Part shown: positions 25,029 through 38,176 of the stretch, piece after piece | How positions within the stretch are numbered: the first letter of the stretch is position 1 | How the letters are laid out: each line of letters begins with the position of its first letter | NCBI GenBank assembly: GCA_029747015.1 | Contig: JAKOGI010000007.1 | Location: 2,562,001-2,626,000 of the forward strand | Reading direction: 5' to 3' | DNA from: Carnegiea gigantea | Taxonomy: Eukaryota > Streptophyta > Magnoliopsida > Caryophyllales > Cactaceae | DNA length: 64,000 bases | Notes under the pieces: generated by a model | Told to the model about the DNA's origin: nothing | What the model saw: the letters and a program-made list of their open reading frames with translations, nothing else | Databases searched by the model: none | Translations under genes and position numbers: made by a program

Positions 25029-25517
25029 TCTTTTTACTTGATTAAATAATTAATTTTAGCTAAAGAATTTTTTTTAGCAAAAAAACTCTGAAAAAACCCG
25101 TTTACCGAACATGTGCGATGCTTGCTAGGTGCGAAGGGTGAATCAAGCAAAAGCTGAGGCCTGAGCGAGAGGGGGGCCGCCGGGGGGGGGGGGGGGGTGT
25201 ATACGGTAAACGTGGCATATGTCTGACCGTAGGATGAAAGCATGCAAATAGTACCCAGATCATTGAGATTAGCACATGCACAGTGAGGAGAGTGAAACAG
25301 ACCAAGAGAGAGGGAGATAATTCAGTCCTAAAATAATCCCTCAATCCCAAACAAACAAACGACAAATTAAGCAAATAGAGTCTAATTACGTATTAATTAA
25401 CAAAATAAGTAAGGCTTAAAGCTTAAAAAAATTAAACAAAAATCCAAAATCAAATACTATATCAAATGATTAGTGGAAAGACACAGATAAATAAATAAAC
25501 AAAAAAAGAGCTACAGA

Positions 25518-25549
<32 letters not shown>

Positions 25550-26217
25550 ATAAATACATACATAAATTCTGGTATAACCCTAGCAGAAATGAGCATGTAC
25601 AAGAAATCCAGAAAGAGAGCAAAAGTAAGCAAATTAGATGGGTACTGAATTATGAAGGAATTCAATGAGATGATGAATTGCATTTGCAGCAGAAGCAGTT
25701 CATCCATGGCGGCGTTGCAGCTGCACATTCAGATGCAGACTACCTAATAAACCCAGACAGACCCAAGACCTCTGTGAGTCGTCTGTGTGAGTATGCCACC
25801 ATACCAACATCATCTTTAATTTTCTCTCTCCTTGTCTTGTGTTTAATGCTTCTCCTCAGTACCCTTTCTTAAATTCCATCCTCAAAAAGCCTGCTCCAGC
25901 CGAAAATCTTCTCTCTCCTCCTCCTCCTAAATCTCAAACAGAGACACATACATACACAACCAAACAAATTAAAGAAAAACAAGCCAACCACTCTTTTAGG
26001 GCGCGCGCACACACACACACAATAGAGAATTAATATAGACCAGGAAATCTTTCCCTTGATTCTTTCCCCCCTTGTTGGTATACTACTGTTTGTCAAATCA
26101 AATCAAAAACCCCACAAAAAAAAAAAAAACGTTCTTCAACTCGTATATGGAGAAGAACTTTGAAAATTCTTATGCTGAGATAATAACAATAAAATTGGGA
26201 GGTGGAGAGAAAAAACC
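25029..26217. other. Upstream region and 5' leader of the STYLISH-like gene
   Basis: Contains a G-run at 25181-25197, a GA microsatellite at 25513-25549 and CT-rich stretches near 25820-25930, typical of plant leaders. Several short open frames are present but none resembles a protein. The transcription start was not determined. Confidence 0.45.
25513..25549. repeat. (GA)n microsatellite
   Basis: GA repeat with one C interruption, about 670 bases upstream of the STYLISH-like start codon. Confidence 0.95.
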
Positions 26218-28161
26218 ATGGCAGGGTTTTTCTCTCTGAGTACTAGAAAGGGTTTAGAGTTGTGGCAACAGGAAGAGCAATTCTTAGCCGTTGGATTAGG
26301 GGAAGAAGGTCAAGGTGATGAGATCAGGGGGAGATCTAGGGATATGAATATGATGATGATGAGTGGAGGAGGAGGAGGAGAGAGAGGGGGGACTATTCCT
26401 TGCCAGGATTGTGGTAACCAAGCCAAGAAGGACTGCGTTCATATGAGATGTAGGACTTGTTGCAAGAGCCGAGGGTTCGATTGTCCGACCCATGTCAAGA
26501 GCACCTGGGTACCCGCCTCGGTCCGCCGTGAGCGCCACCACAGGCTCGTCGGCTCCGCCAATGTCGCCGCCGCCCATGGAGGAGGAGGAGGAGGAGATCA
26601 GCAAGAGTTGATGAGTAGTAGTCTGCCTAAGAGGATGAGAAGAGGTGGGTCATCTAATATTTGTAATTCTTGCTGCTTAGTATGTATATATGCATCCATT
26701 TTGCATTCTACTTTTCTACTACTACTAGTAGTAGTAGAAGTACTAATGGTGCTATTGATAGTCGTTGTTTATGGGGTGTGGCAAGAAAGAATCTTTCTGG
26801 CTTGCTTGTTTTGGGTGTTTGGTTTTGCGTCTGGATGTGGAAAAAATTGTCGAAGTTATCATCTTTAATTTTGCTGCCACTATGTTTGTCTGGATTGGAA
26901 ATGGAAATCATAGTCTTTGTTGTTTTTTTAAAAAAACATTGAATTTTCCTTAATTAGATGTAACATTTGACATATGAAGTGAAACTGTGTAAGTGTGTAC
27001 TTAATTTACCATTACTTATTCTAAGGAAACAACATTTCATGTTTTTCCTACATAAATTTAGTTTCAGAGAGATTCAGATTTATGCAGTTGATATTTCATA
27101 ATCCATATCTCTGTACTAATGTTGCTTACAATCAGAGTAGATTGACAAGAAAGGAGAGGCTGTGCTCATGTAGCATGATATATATTTGCCTCCATTTTCT
27201 TATATATAATTCCTCTTTGTTCGTGTTTTTTTCCCTTTTTTGGGGGTTGTTTTATATCTACAATCTGTCTGTTTCCTTGTTTTGACATATATTTCTTCTG
27301 TGTGTTTGTGTGACATAGTATCACAATATATGTCATTCATATGTGTATACATACATATTTCAGAGAGGGTAATCGCACAGTCGACTGACTCGCAAAGTTA
27401 TGACTTACTTTGCATTCCACGATAGTGTGAATTAGTCTCACATAGAGATTTTTATTGTATTCTCTTTGAGGATAATGTAGGGAAGGCCTGCTAAGATTGT
27501 ATTACTTATGTTTTTATCAAAAATGAAAAAAATACATAAGCCCCTACCTTTTTGGTCCTTAATTTCTTCCCTACATAAAGAGATGGATTAAATTAAGTTG
27601 TGTCATACATGGCCTACAAATAGAAGGTACTCATAATCATTAATTAGTTAAAACTGAAACAGATGTTTGAATTTTGATTGATGATCAGTTTTTGACCCCA
27701 AAAAAAAAAATGTAGGAATGGAAGTGGGGAACTTTCCAGCAGAAGTGAGCTCGCCGGCGGTTTTCCGGTGCGTAAGGGTGAGCTCGATAGACGACACAGA
27801 AGACGAGATTGCGTATCAAACGGCTGTGAGCATAGGAGGGCATGTATTCAAGGGCATTCTATATGATCAAGGCCCTGATCAGGACCCTCACCACCACCAC
27901 CACCACCACGGAACTACTAGTACTCATGACCACTATCAACCACATGACCACATTGGTGGAGATCACCACAGCTCGTCCGGAGGTGGTGGTCCACCGCCGG
28001 ACATCACAATGTGGCCGCCATCGGCCTCAACAATGGCGGCAGCTTCAGTCTCGTCTTCACCACCGGTGGCAGGGTTTCTAGACGCTTCCATGTACCCGGT
28101 TTCTATGACCTCCTACATGACTCATCCGGGTACGCAATTCTTCCCCAACCCAGGACCCTAG
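26218..28161 (+). CDS. STY1: SHI/STYLISH (SRS) family zinc-finger transcription factor
   Basis: Two coding exons, 26218-26644 and 27716-28161, give 290 residues. The start AACCATGG is a good plant context. The N-terminus MAGFFSL is the SRS signature. The RING-like zinc finger CX2CX7CX4CX2CCX6C uses Cys62, 65, 73, 78, 81, 82 and 89. A basic PKRMRR segment ends exon 1. Exon 2 starts in [17 protein letters not shown] and contains the family-specific IGGH domain (about 157-195, IGGH at 182-185). A run of seven histidines (201-207) and a Gly/Pro/Ser-rich tail end in [10 protein letters not shown]. Family members activate auxin biosynthesis genes and shape gynoecium and leaf development. The linker between the zinc finger and the IGGH domain is shorter than in Arabidopsis STY1. 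Position next to PMT27 and the FG-GAP gene supports STY1 orthology. Confidence 0.93.
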
Positions 28162-28776
28162 CTTGAGGGAAAAAAAAAAAAGGGAAAAAAAGGGGGCATC
28201 CCTCACTAATTAAGCCAGCATTTTAATTTAAAGTCTAGCATTTATATATACATATATTTACATTATTCCTCTTGCAGGCAGCCTTTTGATTTGATCTTAG
28301 TCGTGATCATGCATTGTAAAATCCAGCTCATTCATTTGTAGGATCATGAATTAAGCAATTGGTTTGGTCTGAGGGAAATTAAAGCACTTCTCAGTGTTTT
28401 TTCACTTTTCCTAAATTAATTATTATATGATGTTTTGATTTTTTTGTCTCTTTTTTCCCATGTTTAATTATTACATTTCGAGGATAATCTTAGTATATTT
28501 GTTATCAATTAACTAAACTTAGTATCTACATATATAGCTTGTTAGAAAGGTAGATGTGGGTAAGCTTAACCCTAATTTCTTCTTGTCTATGTTGGAGTTA
28601 AACTGGGAGTTTTAGTTACTCTTATGTATGCTGGCAGAGAATTATGTTTTAATTAACTTTTAGGTGTCTGATGAAGAATCTATAGTAGTAATACTACATA
28701 TTAGGTGTGCTCTAGGTTGAGGAGAGTTTTCCTCGATGGATTTGTTTCATTGTTCGCTCTTTCAGTAAATGAGTTA
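28162..28776. other. STYLISH-like 3' region
   Basis: Probable 3' untranslated region followed by AT-rich DNA; no other gene is seen. Confidence 0.5.
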
Positions 28777-28944
28777 GGGTTTGGTCCTTCGGCATTTAAC
28801 AGAGTGCATATACCGCTAATCGCTCCTAACTGCTGCCTACGTTCGGCAACTACTTTTATACTGCTTTTACCAGGACTCTTTTATATAGCTCTTCATGACT
28901 CCTTACTGGTTACTGCTAGTTTTGACAGTTAAAAGAACAAACCC
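28777..28944. mobile_element. Small TIR element J, related to element I
   Basis: The left end GGGTTTGGTCCTTC (after TTA) and inverted right end GGGTTTGTTCTTTTAACTG (followed by TTG) form imperfect terminal repeats. On the minus strand the body has AGCAGTAA and AGCAGTTAGGAGCGATTAGC words that parallel element I at 17286. It is 168 bp and non-coding. Confidence 0.5.
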
Positions 28945-29683
28945 TTGCATTCTACCCAACAATGTCTACTAATTATTCTAAGATAATTGATATGGGAATG
29001 TTCTGTATAGAATGCACAACATTAGAGACTGGGCTTATTTTGTTATAATCATCAGAAAACACATAATATGTTCCACCTAAATAGCTTGGCGATATATGGA
29101 TTAATTTAAACAAGGATTCAAAGAAGCAGAATTTAATTTAAAAGGGTTGTGGTTGCTTTTTATTTTTCCCCTCAAAATTTGTGCGGAAAAAGAAGAGGTG
29201 AAGCGATTGGAGGACAGAATAATGATATATATGGAGAACAGAAAAAGGTGTATTTATGGATTTGTGGTTTATTTTGAAGCTCGAAGCTCCTTTTCCCCAC
29301 CTCATGCTCAGCCGTATGATTGCCGGTTTTCGATATGTGAGTTTGCTTCTTAAGATGGACAAAATATTCTTATATCATATCTGCTGTGCTTACTGTACGC
29401 AAGTACGTCATGCACCATTTTTTTTTTTTTACTATACACATAATAATACACGTATATCTTTTTTTTTGAAAATTATTACACATAATATATGTATATCTTG
29501 CATATAACTACATAATTTGTACAAGTATACTTTTTGATGATTTATAAATAAGAGATCTTATATCTACATATACATACATGCACATGCATACATGTATAGA
29601 AAATACATGACATGCATTTATATGGATGGTAGAATTTTTCAAATTCTAATCGTTAACATTGTTTAACGTAGGGTTGGAAGCAA

Positions 29684-29688
<5 letters not shown>

Positions 29689-29743
<55 letters not shown>
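29689..29743. repeat. (GT)n(AT)n compound microsatellite
   Basis: GT repeat passing directly into an AT repeat. Confidence 0.95.
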
Positions 29744-32410
29744 CTTGCTAAGGTATCAAGGAAAAAAAAAATATTTTAGTCCCCGCATTTTAAAAATTTT
29801 CACCCATGGTTGTCATATGAAATAATTTTAAGTTCTCATGATTCTGATGTGAGGTTTTTTTGCACTTAGCACCCTTCAGATTTTTGACATTAATTTTTTT
29901 AACTCTTAACATTTTATACGTAATTTTTATTACCTTAACCGTTAAGGCACGACAATCTATTATGATGTTTTTAAAGTCTGGCCTTAATATCGCTTAATTA
30001 TACATTACTAATAACTCAAAGGTACTCAAAAGTAAGTAGAAAATATTATGGTTGAAAAAATTAATATCGAAAACCTAAAGACCTTAAATGCAAAAACCCC
30101 CTCTAATGTGACGTTACCATGTGTATGACATATGGACAAGTATGCCAATAATTTAGTGTTTCAATTCATTTCATACAGTGAAGGAGGTAAATATTATTTT
30201 GCAAATATATATAAAGGCTAAAAAAATATTCGTGTAATATCAATACTTGTAAAATTTTGGGGAAAAGATGCTAGTTTGATAGCATGTAGCTACCAAACTT
30301 GCAGAGAATGTACGCAGGGTATATAATACGTATAGCATGCATAATTGTATATGGTCACCTTGCTTCTTGCTTTGTGTTCCTGAATCACGAAAAGTTATGA
30401 TTGAATTGTGTCATATTCAAGTTTTCAGTTCATGTGAATTCATATCAAAGATGTGAAAGTTGAATTACTGGTTTGTCACATGACAAGCTACGTCTCATGG
30501 CTTGAGTGGTCACTTTGCTTCTTGCTTTGTTTTCATGCATTATTCCCTTTCTCTTCATCATGACCCCTGAGCTGTAGGATCTCCCCCCCCCCCCCCAAAA
30601 AAAAGAAAAAAATCTCTCTTAAAAAGTATTTTGTACGCTAATAATCTATACTCTAGGGCGTTAGATGATAATAATTCCAATTTGAAAGTTGATTACGGTG
30701 GCCTGTACTTCTGACATATATTCAATATTTTCACACAAACACTGAATTGAACAATTGTGGATTCGACATAGTGCTTATGTGACTGGTGGAGCAATGATAT
30801 TAGGTTTGTGTTGCAAAACTTAAAAGAATTAGAAAAATCAAGGTGCCATCGACTGCCTTCGAGAAATAGAAAATTTGAAGTCAGTCATACATACTTCATT
30901 GGGCGCCTCCCATGCAAATGCACTCTCGAGTCCACTACTGTACAATTCACTGTCGGTATAAAACGTTATATATGTGAATAGTATGGATCACCAGTAGTCA
31001 ACTTTAAAGCTGGTATTAGTACCATCCAATAATTCTTAAAAAATAATGAATCTGCAAAAACATGTGATTGATGGGACTCACACAAATAAGTATACTACAG
31101 TACACTCTATACTATAGCACTCATCGAAGGGATACAATCAGAAGAGAATCTCCTTAATGAAATAAGATATTGCTGATCTTGGTTCAAACTCACTTGTACT
31201 GGGCATTATTTTATGTATTGTTTGCCATATGCTAGTAGTATCTTCATCTTAAGAGAGTTATTATCATCCCCTCTCCAACTGTTTGAGTATAGTACTCTTA
31301 ACTCTTTTGTGCAGCTTTTATGTTAATTATATGCTGTTTTTAAGTACTTTTCTTGTACAAGACTGTTTGTCTATCAAAAGTTTCAACTTTAGAACTTTTT
31401 CCTAAAAAAATAAGCTATGCGGGTCTTTTAGAATCGGCCTCTTTGTGAACGTAGATATCAGCAGAGGTAAGATTGCTTATATGTAAATATCTGTAGACTT
31501 TGTGAAAGTGAAACCCATAGTAGGAGGAGTTGTTGTAGTTGGTTCAAACTCATATAGATATATATTTCCTTTGATTTCTTCAATTCTTCATTCAGTGTGT
31601 GTTGTGTTATGTTCTGTTATTGTGAATCATTATGCCAAACGGGAACATCGGTTCTGAATTGCTTCTGGTCACTTTCTAGGTTATCATAGTGTTTCTTCTT
31701 CTTCTTCCCTCCTCTTTTCTTTCTTTTTCCCCCCTTAGTTAACAAAGAAATTAGGAGCAACAAGCGTTGAAATATATAACGTTTGTTCCATTGATCACCT
31801 CTCAAGAGCATGGCTCTTTAGCAAATTTGGCTTTCTTGATTTTGTTTTCCAAAGTACATATGTATCAGTAATATTTCACCAAAGTACTTATTTGCGCTAG
31901 TCGCATTATAAGTCTTACAGACTCTGAGAGAGAGTTTTGCATATACTCTCAAGTCTCAAGAAGACTTTTTTTCTACACATAGCAACCTTTTCTAACCCAA
32001 GCCAATTTAAGCTCTTTTGGGTTTGGGGAAAACCTATTCTACATGTTGTCCTTGGTGCTAGGGTTTAGTATTAGCTGTGCTATGAGTTGCCTAGCCTGTT
32101 TTGACAGGTTAATTAATAGCTAGGTAAAGTTTTCTAACCAATTCTCCCAAGTATCAAGGCTGTCATCTGGGACATTATATTGCAAGGCTATAATTGCAGA
32201 TGAATAGATTGACTTACCAGCCAATACATATGTGGATCACCATGGCGAGATCCTGGAAGCTATAAATATAAGCAGCCTTACTCTTGATAAATAAAGATCA
32301 GGTGCTTTAATTTTGAGAATTCTACCCATCTGCATAGGTGCATTTGTAGAGAAATTATTTCAATTAGTCCATTGTAATTGATAAGAAAACATGACTTGTA
32401 GAAGTTCATG

Positions 32411-32652
32411 TGGAACTAAAGCTGAGAATGTCAGACCCGACAAGATAACACGACACAAATCCGATCCGAAGTTACTGACAGAAGCCTGAACCCAACCTGA
32501 ACTGACCAGAGTCGACACGATTTGATCATTTAACAAGAAAACATGTTCTTTTTCAATTTTAGGCAAATCTAGGTCATTTTCAATTCTAACACGAAATTGA
32601 TCTGTTTATTAAATGAGTCAATCCGATCCGACTTATTTTCCCGCTCTATGTG
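32411..32652. repeat. Dispersed repeat K, copy 3
   Basis: Begins AAGCTGAGAATGTCAGACCC and ends with TTATTTTCCCGCTCTATG; related over its length to copies at 19210 and 23329. Confidence 0.65.
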
Positions 32653-33100
32653 GAACTGGACCCCTAATTAAGCTTAGATATGATGTTGGAAACTTTAGGG
32701 GTCTCTAATTTAAGAGTCCAACAGTGTAAATATTTGCAATTTTGAAAGCCCTGGTTATGCAATGGTGCATTTATTAGTTAGATTAGTTGGGGTAAGGACT
32801 TTGCAATCGAGGCCACGACCAGTTAAGTACTACGCGTGACTTGCTAAACAATGATGCAGGCTAGATTATGTACTTAGATGCAAAGTAAAGTACATATACT
32901 TTGCTTATAGATTAATCTACATTTATACGGAATTAAGTACGTCACTAGAGCAATGCAAACTAGGGTTGTCTCTATTTTTTCAAAACCCTATTCGGTTTGA
33001 ACATGAGGGAGCATGAAAATACAAAGTGAGATTTGAACATGAGGCTGCCAAGAAAAACATAGAATATTGCTTAATCAGAACTGGTTTAAAGTTCAAGTAT

Positions 33101-34100
33101 ATATAAGAGGGGAGAAAAACCATACCTGCACCTGAACAAAGATCAGTTTGTGGTAGGGTTATGAAATTGCAATTGCTCTGCTCTTACATATATATGATAT
33201 ATCATATGATATAATGCCTTAGTTTCCATGATCTTTCTGTGTTGGTTGGATATATATGTATATAGCAAACTATTGCCAAGATATATCGAAACAAGGGGTC
33301 TAAATTAAGAAAGAAAAAGAGAAAAAGAGTGAGCCAAGTATAGGGTAGGATATAGATTAGTAGCGTAGGGTAGGGTTAGGCTTTTTAATTTGTCAGTGAA
33401 TTATTTGGGAAGGAGGGAGAGACATGGTGGGTTGGGGGGGGGGGGTGGCTAGCTATGTACTATAAAGGATGTCTACAAAGAATCAGGAATAAACGAAGCA
33501 CTTTTGGCCCCAGTAATCACGGGAAGAGAGAGGGAGAGAGAGAGTAGGGTTTCTTTTGAGGATTAGGGCACATCAGCTCTTGTGATCTAGTGGTGGTACT
33601 ACTACTAGTATAGGGACGTGGGCATATTGGCATGCATTTTGAGGTCCCTAAACGTATTTTGATAAAGAGGAAAAAGAAGAGACTGATGGGTGTGCATGTT
33701 GATGTATATGTATGTATGTTGTAGAGTGAGGCCCAACCATTCAGACATGCATATACGTTACAGAGAGAGAGAGATTAAAGTGTAAACCCTAGACTGGGGG
33801 CATGGAGGAGGTCCCCCTATATGAGAAATAAGCCACAGCAGGCCAGTTCATTCTTCTTCTATATATCCGGTCCCTTGTGTCTGTGTTTCTGCCTCTAGTG
33901 GTTTCTGCATATATGCTTCTCTCTCACTCTCTGCATCTGCCTGTGATTTACTCTGATCTCTGCATCTGCCTGTGATTTACTCTGATCTGTGTGGTGTGCA
34001 CTGTGTGTGTGTGAGTGTGAGAGGAGGAGGGATGTTTCAGTGTTTGGTTAAATTGGATATGTAAATTTCAAATTTCAGTGCGGAAAGCTGGGGTCGATTG
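33101..34100. other. GA/CT-rich stretch, possible non-coding transcript leader
   Basis: Unlike its AT-rich surroundings, this kilobase has repeated GAGAGA tracts (33526-33544, 33761-33773) and CT-rich tracts (33915-33940). It also has TATA-like words (ACTATAAAGG near 33460 and CTATATATCC near 33860), and a 29-bp tandem duplication beginning TCTGCATCTGCCTGTGATTT at about 33930 and 33959. It looks like promoter or leader sequence, but no open reading frame follows. The interpretation is tentative. Confidence 0.25.
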
Positions 34101-34624
34101 TAACCCCTCAATTTGTGTCTGTACATAAGAACTTTAATTTATTCTCCAGTTATTTGTGATAAAAATATCAGATTTTATTACTTTTTTTCTGTCCTGTTAC
34201 TATTGTCCTTTTCGAATTCCTGTGGTCTTTAAGAATAATATTTGACTATTATTTACTCTCAAAATACACGAGAAAACATATATATTATAAACAGCAAAGT
34301 CTATATCATACACGTGAGAGTACATGCTCTCAGAAGACACATCAGCGAATAAATATTAAAAAATAGAATATATGATAAATACACCCAAAAAAACATATAT
34401 AAATAGGATGTGAGATCGCATACTTTCAAGTATACCCAATAATTTGCCTATAAAAAGCGTCTTAAAACTTTAAAACAAAAGTAGTTTTGAGTACGACTTA
34501 CCAGAATGTTAAACTAATTATATGAGGGTTAAAAAAAAGGTTATTTTATGATATTTCGGGTGTTTGTCAAGATATGTTTCGGTTCATATTCTCCTAATAA
34601 GTTACTTCAGTGTTATTGTATGTA

Positions 34625-34850
34625 TACTACAAGAATCTGCGCTTTGGATTTGGTCTGTAAAAATAATCGGCATTTAAGTCCAAAATACGTAGTATCAAAA
34701 AGGGTCTTAATTAGAGTCTACTTTACTTTTCGGTCTCTAAATCAATCTCAAGTAAAGACGGTCTAGGGTCGTCGCTGAATTCAGTCTCCAAACTTAATTG
34801 GAGACCGTTTTTTTAATTTTCAATCTCCAATCAAGCAGATTCTTGTAGTG
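34625..34850. mobile_element. CACTA-type (En/Spm) non-autonomous element
   Basis: The terminal repeats are TACTACAAGAATCTGC and, inverted, CACTACAAGAATCTGC, the CACTA-superfamily terminus. They are flanked by the 3-bp duplication GTA (34622-34624 and 34851-34853). It is 226 bp with no coding capacity. Confidence 0.85.
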
Positions 34851-34853
34851 GTA

Positions 34854-36407
34854 GGTAAAAATACTCTATGCATTATCTTTTAATTAAGTTGGATTTGAGT
34901 ATCTGATGGTAACTAATTACTTCATCTTCGTTCTCATTACCCCATTTTTAATTATGATTAGCTTTTTTAGTATCATGATTCACTATTAGAACTTTCTCAT
35001 TTACAAATTACATCGAGCACTTAGTATTAGGTTGCACCAAGCACATAATATGAGGTACGAAAGTTCCTCTCCTTAATTACCTCTTAACTTATATTCCATG
35101 ATTCCATTTCAGTTCATCTAATTAAAACCAAAATGTCTGTGAGTCTTAATAACACCCGTTGATATCGATCTAGTTGGAAGTTGAAGGGCACTTACACCGT
35201 CAGTTTTCCTCTTCGTTTTTCTTTTCAAGAACATGATTTATTTTAAATTTATACAAATTGAGCCTTTAAACAAAGAAGCTGTGATACAAATCCAATGGGT
35301 AGAGTAACTTATGAGCTTATGAATATGCTTTAGGTGTCTTCAATCTTCAATATAGTGTAATCTTGTTTACCATTCTCCAGTACGCCCCCATATGTATGGA
35401 CTACTAATTAACAATGCCCAAAATATGCATGTAGAATAACCATATTGGGACGATCGTAAATCCAAGATCGAACAGCATTGCTCTAATATCGTGTTAAATC
35501 TTAAATTTATATAAATTGGGTCTTTAAACAAACTAGCTATGGATATAAGTTTAATGAAATTCTAATCCAAAATCAATTGATAATGAGTTGAGTAACTCAT
35601 TAGCTTATAAATATACTGTAAATCTCTTAACATCTCGGACTAAGACTAACGCAGTGCATATCTAAGGTGCATCTTTTCACATTCTATCCAGTAACAGTAG
35701 TGACAGCATGTACTTATGACTCAAACAAATTAATTAAATTACATTTGATGGATTCCAAATTCCAGGATCATTTGGGCATAACTAAGGTTCCATGAGTGCT
35801 AATTAACATTATTTTATTTTAATTAGAAGTTGCTTGAGTTTAATCATAATTAATTAGCCCTTGGTTTTCAGTGATTTGTTCAAAGAAGTGAATTTCCCTG
35901 TTTTGCCTTAATTAGGTTGATACTTGATCCATGCTGACACAGTCCTTTTCTTCTCCTTTTCCCTTTATGTGGAGGGAAATTCAATTCACAACCATTTATG
36001 TTGATGTCATCTCCTCTGGCGGCTTTTTAAAATTGATGAATCTTTTATGTATTGATAATTGACTTTTAACAGTTGGTTCCGTTAATAATTTGGCTAAGAC
36101 ATGCTATTATTCTGTTTTATTATGTTCGCAAAAACTGGTTAAAAAAGATGCATTTTGACTATCATTTTCTCATAAACTTTATCAAATTATAAATGTAGAA
36201 TACTAATATTTGTAAATTACTATATTCTTGTTCTAAATTATCACTTTAAAATTTTCAAGTTCATTATAATACTATTCTCTTCAACTGATAGCCAAAAGAT
36301 GTAACAATTTTGATTGAACCTAGGGCCTAATGTACCTAGTACCTCAGTATTTGCCATTAGATTAAGACTGATCATTGGTTATGTATGTATATATGCAAAT
36401 AGTTTGT
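34854..36407. other. Intergenic DNA with copia-derived repeat remnants
   Basis: GCTCTAATATCGTGTTAAAT at about 35480 and the following TTTATATAAATTGGGTC to AACTCATTAGCTTATAAAT stretch resemble decayed plant retroelement ends. A related shorter stretch lies at 35255-35345. No gene is seen. Confidence 0.4.
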
Positions 36408-36410
36408 TAA

Positions 36411-36826
36411 GGATCCGTTTGGACCTCAAAAAATTTGGTGGAAAGAAAAAAATTTGAAAAAGTTACTTTTTTTCTTGTATTTGGTTTAGAGAAAATCACA
36501 AAGAAAAAAATATGGAGGAAAGTTAGGTGAAAAAATTGTTAGACATAAGTGAAAAATTTTTCCTCATAAAAAAATTTTCCTCATAAAATTTTGTGAGGAA
36601 AGTTTGAGGAAAATTTCCAACCTCCTCTAACTTACATTACTTAGATGACATCAACCACGATTCAAGTACATCAACATTCAAATTTTTCATCCAAATTTTT
36701 GTATTTTTTCCTCATCAATCCAAACAAGAGGAAAAAAAACTCATTTTCTGCCTACTTTTTTTTCCTTCATTTTTTTTTTCCTTCAACTTTTCTTTCCACC
36801 AAATTTTCTAAAGACCAAACAGAGCC
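36411..36826. mobile_element. Small TIR element G
   Basis: The left end GGATCCGTTTGGACC and inverted right end GGCTCTGTTTGGTCTT extend into a longer matching stretch ending AAATTTGGTGGAAAGAAAA. TAA flanks both sides (36408-36410 and 36827-36829). It is 416 bp, rich in GAGGAAA/TTTCCTC words, and non-coding. Confidence 0.8.
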
Positions 36827-36829
36827 TAA

Positions 36830-38174
36830 ATATAACGTAACATGCAAATCTAACGCAGGAAGCTGAGGCTGATTGTGACCCTAAATTTGTGTCGGTATAT
36901 AAGTGGACTTTAGCATTTAGTAATTTGTGAGAAAGATACTAGATTTACAAGGTTTTAGGCTCAACACTTGACAATTTGTAAAATTATTTATTATCAGGTG
37001 CCCTCCCCTATTCCTGGCAAATAGTAACCAAATCACCTGTTATTATTAGTTCTAATTTTTATGCAAAATATCTTCGTTATATGATAGTCATGCAACATGA
37101 TAATCAATGGCAAGTGTGGGTATGTTTAGCAAAGAGTTTTTCTAGCAAAAAGAAGAGTTTTTTAGATCAGTATTAACTGTTTGATCAGATCAAAATGTTA
37201 ATTTAAGTGTTAAGATCGTTTGTTAGAAGAGGTTTGGATCCAAAAATAGTATTTGAAAAGCTAATAGTATGAGGTTTTTGGAAGAGTTTTTTGAAGAATT
37301 AGTTTTTTGTCTCACAACTTTATCAGAAATAGCTAATATTATCAAGCTGTCTTTCTACAAATAACTAACTCAATAGCTAATAGAAGCAGCTAATTTAAAC
37401 AATTAACAGCTTATACGAACAAGTAATAATTAACAACCTATAATTATTTGCCCAGGAGGGTCTGCATCCCCAAAGTAGCAATTAAAAATGATCACCACAC
37501 AGGATGTGATGCCCAAATTGCTTTAATTTGCCCGAGAAATTCGTTGTAAATGTGAGATGATGAGTCTTTAAAGTGGTGAGCGTACTTTGAATCCGTCCAC
37601 AATTTGGAGATTGTGGGTACGTTATTTTATTCATGAGCTTCTTTTCATGTTCAGTTTTTGATTAACTGAAAGAGTGGCAAAAAAGACCATGTCTAATTTT
37701 GGATCGTAGAACCAAAATAAATGTGGGGATCATCAACAAAGATTTTCTGAGATGTTGCCTGTCACTCACACCAATTTTTAAGGTATGTATACGACAAACA
37801 CCACTTTAAGTCAGTTAGACTCACCTCCCACAAATTATAGTGGATTTAGATATATGAAATAAGGGTGTCTATATATTAAACTAACTATTTTAGGAGTGTC
37901 CATATATATTATTATAACCTCCTTTAAAATATAGATCATTGAAATTTCTTTGAGTTAGGGGTGACCATGGACAGTGGACACTCCCAACTCCATATAGATC
38001 CGCCTATGTAGTCCCACTCCTTCCTATATGCTCGTCATGCTCCTAAACTAATCGGTGGATTGACATGAATACAACAAGTAAGCCCAAAAAAAAGGAAAAA
38101 TACTTGTTTGCCCACAACCACAAGCAAAAAAAGTGGTCGAATAAGAATTATTCTGCCATTAAGACTCTCTGTAG
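36830..38174. other. Intergenic DNA, no gene
   Basis: Contains element E at 37118-37454; otherwise nothing recognised. Confidence 0.5.
37118..37454. mobile_element. Small TIR element E, inverted relative of element D
   Basis: Read on the minus strand, it follows element D through GACAAAAAACTAATTCTTC and the AGCTAATTT blocks. The left end is GGGTATGTTTAGCAAAGAG. No clear target duplication was found and the ends are approximate. Confidence 0.55.
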
Positions 38175-38176
38175 TA

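Larger units (their letters stand above)
28945..33100. other. Gene-poor intergenic DNA
   Basis: AT-rich, with a GT/AT microsatellite (29689-29743), a C-run (30583-30596), a short direct repeat TGGTCACCTTGCTTCTTGC at 30353 and 30509, and dispersed repeat K copy 3 (32411-32652). No coding exon is supported. Confidence 0.5.

Noticed and set aside
26645..26868. Continuation of STYLISH exon 1 into a hydrophobic tail
   Set aside because: This is read-through of intron 1. Splicing at 26644/27716 restores the conserved [13 protein letters not shown] and IGGH domain in frame.
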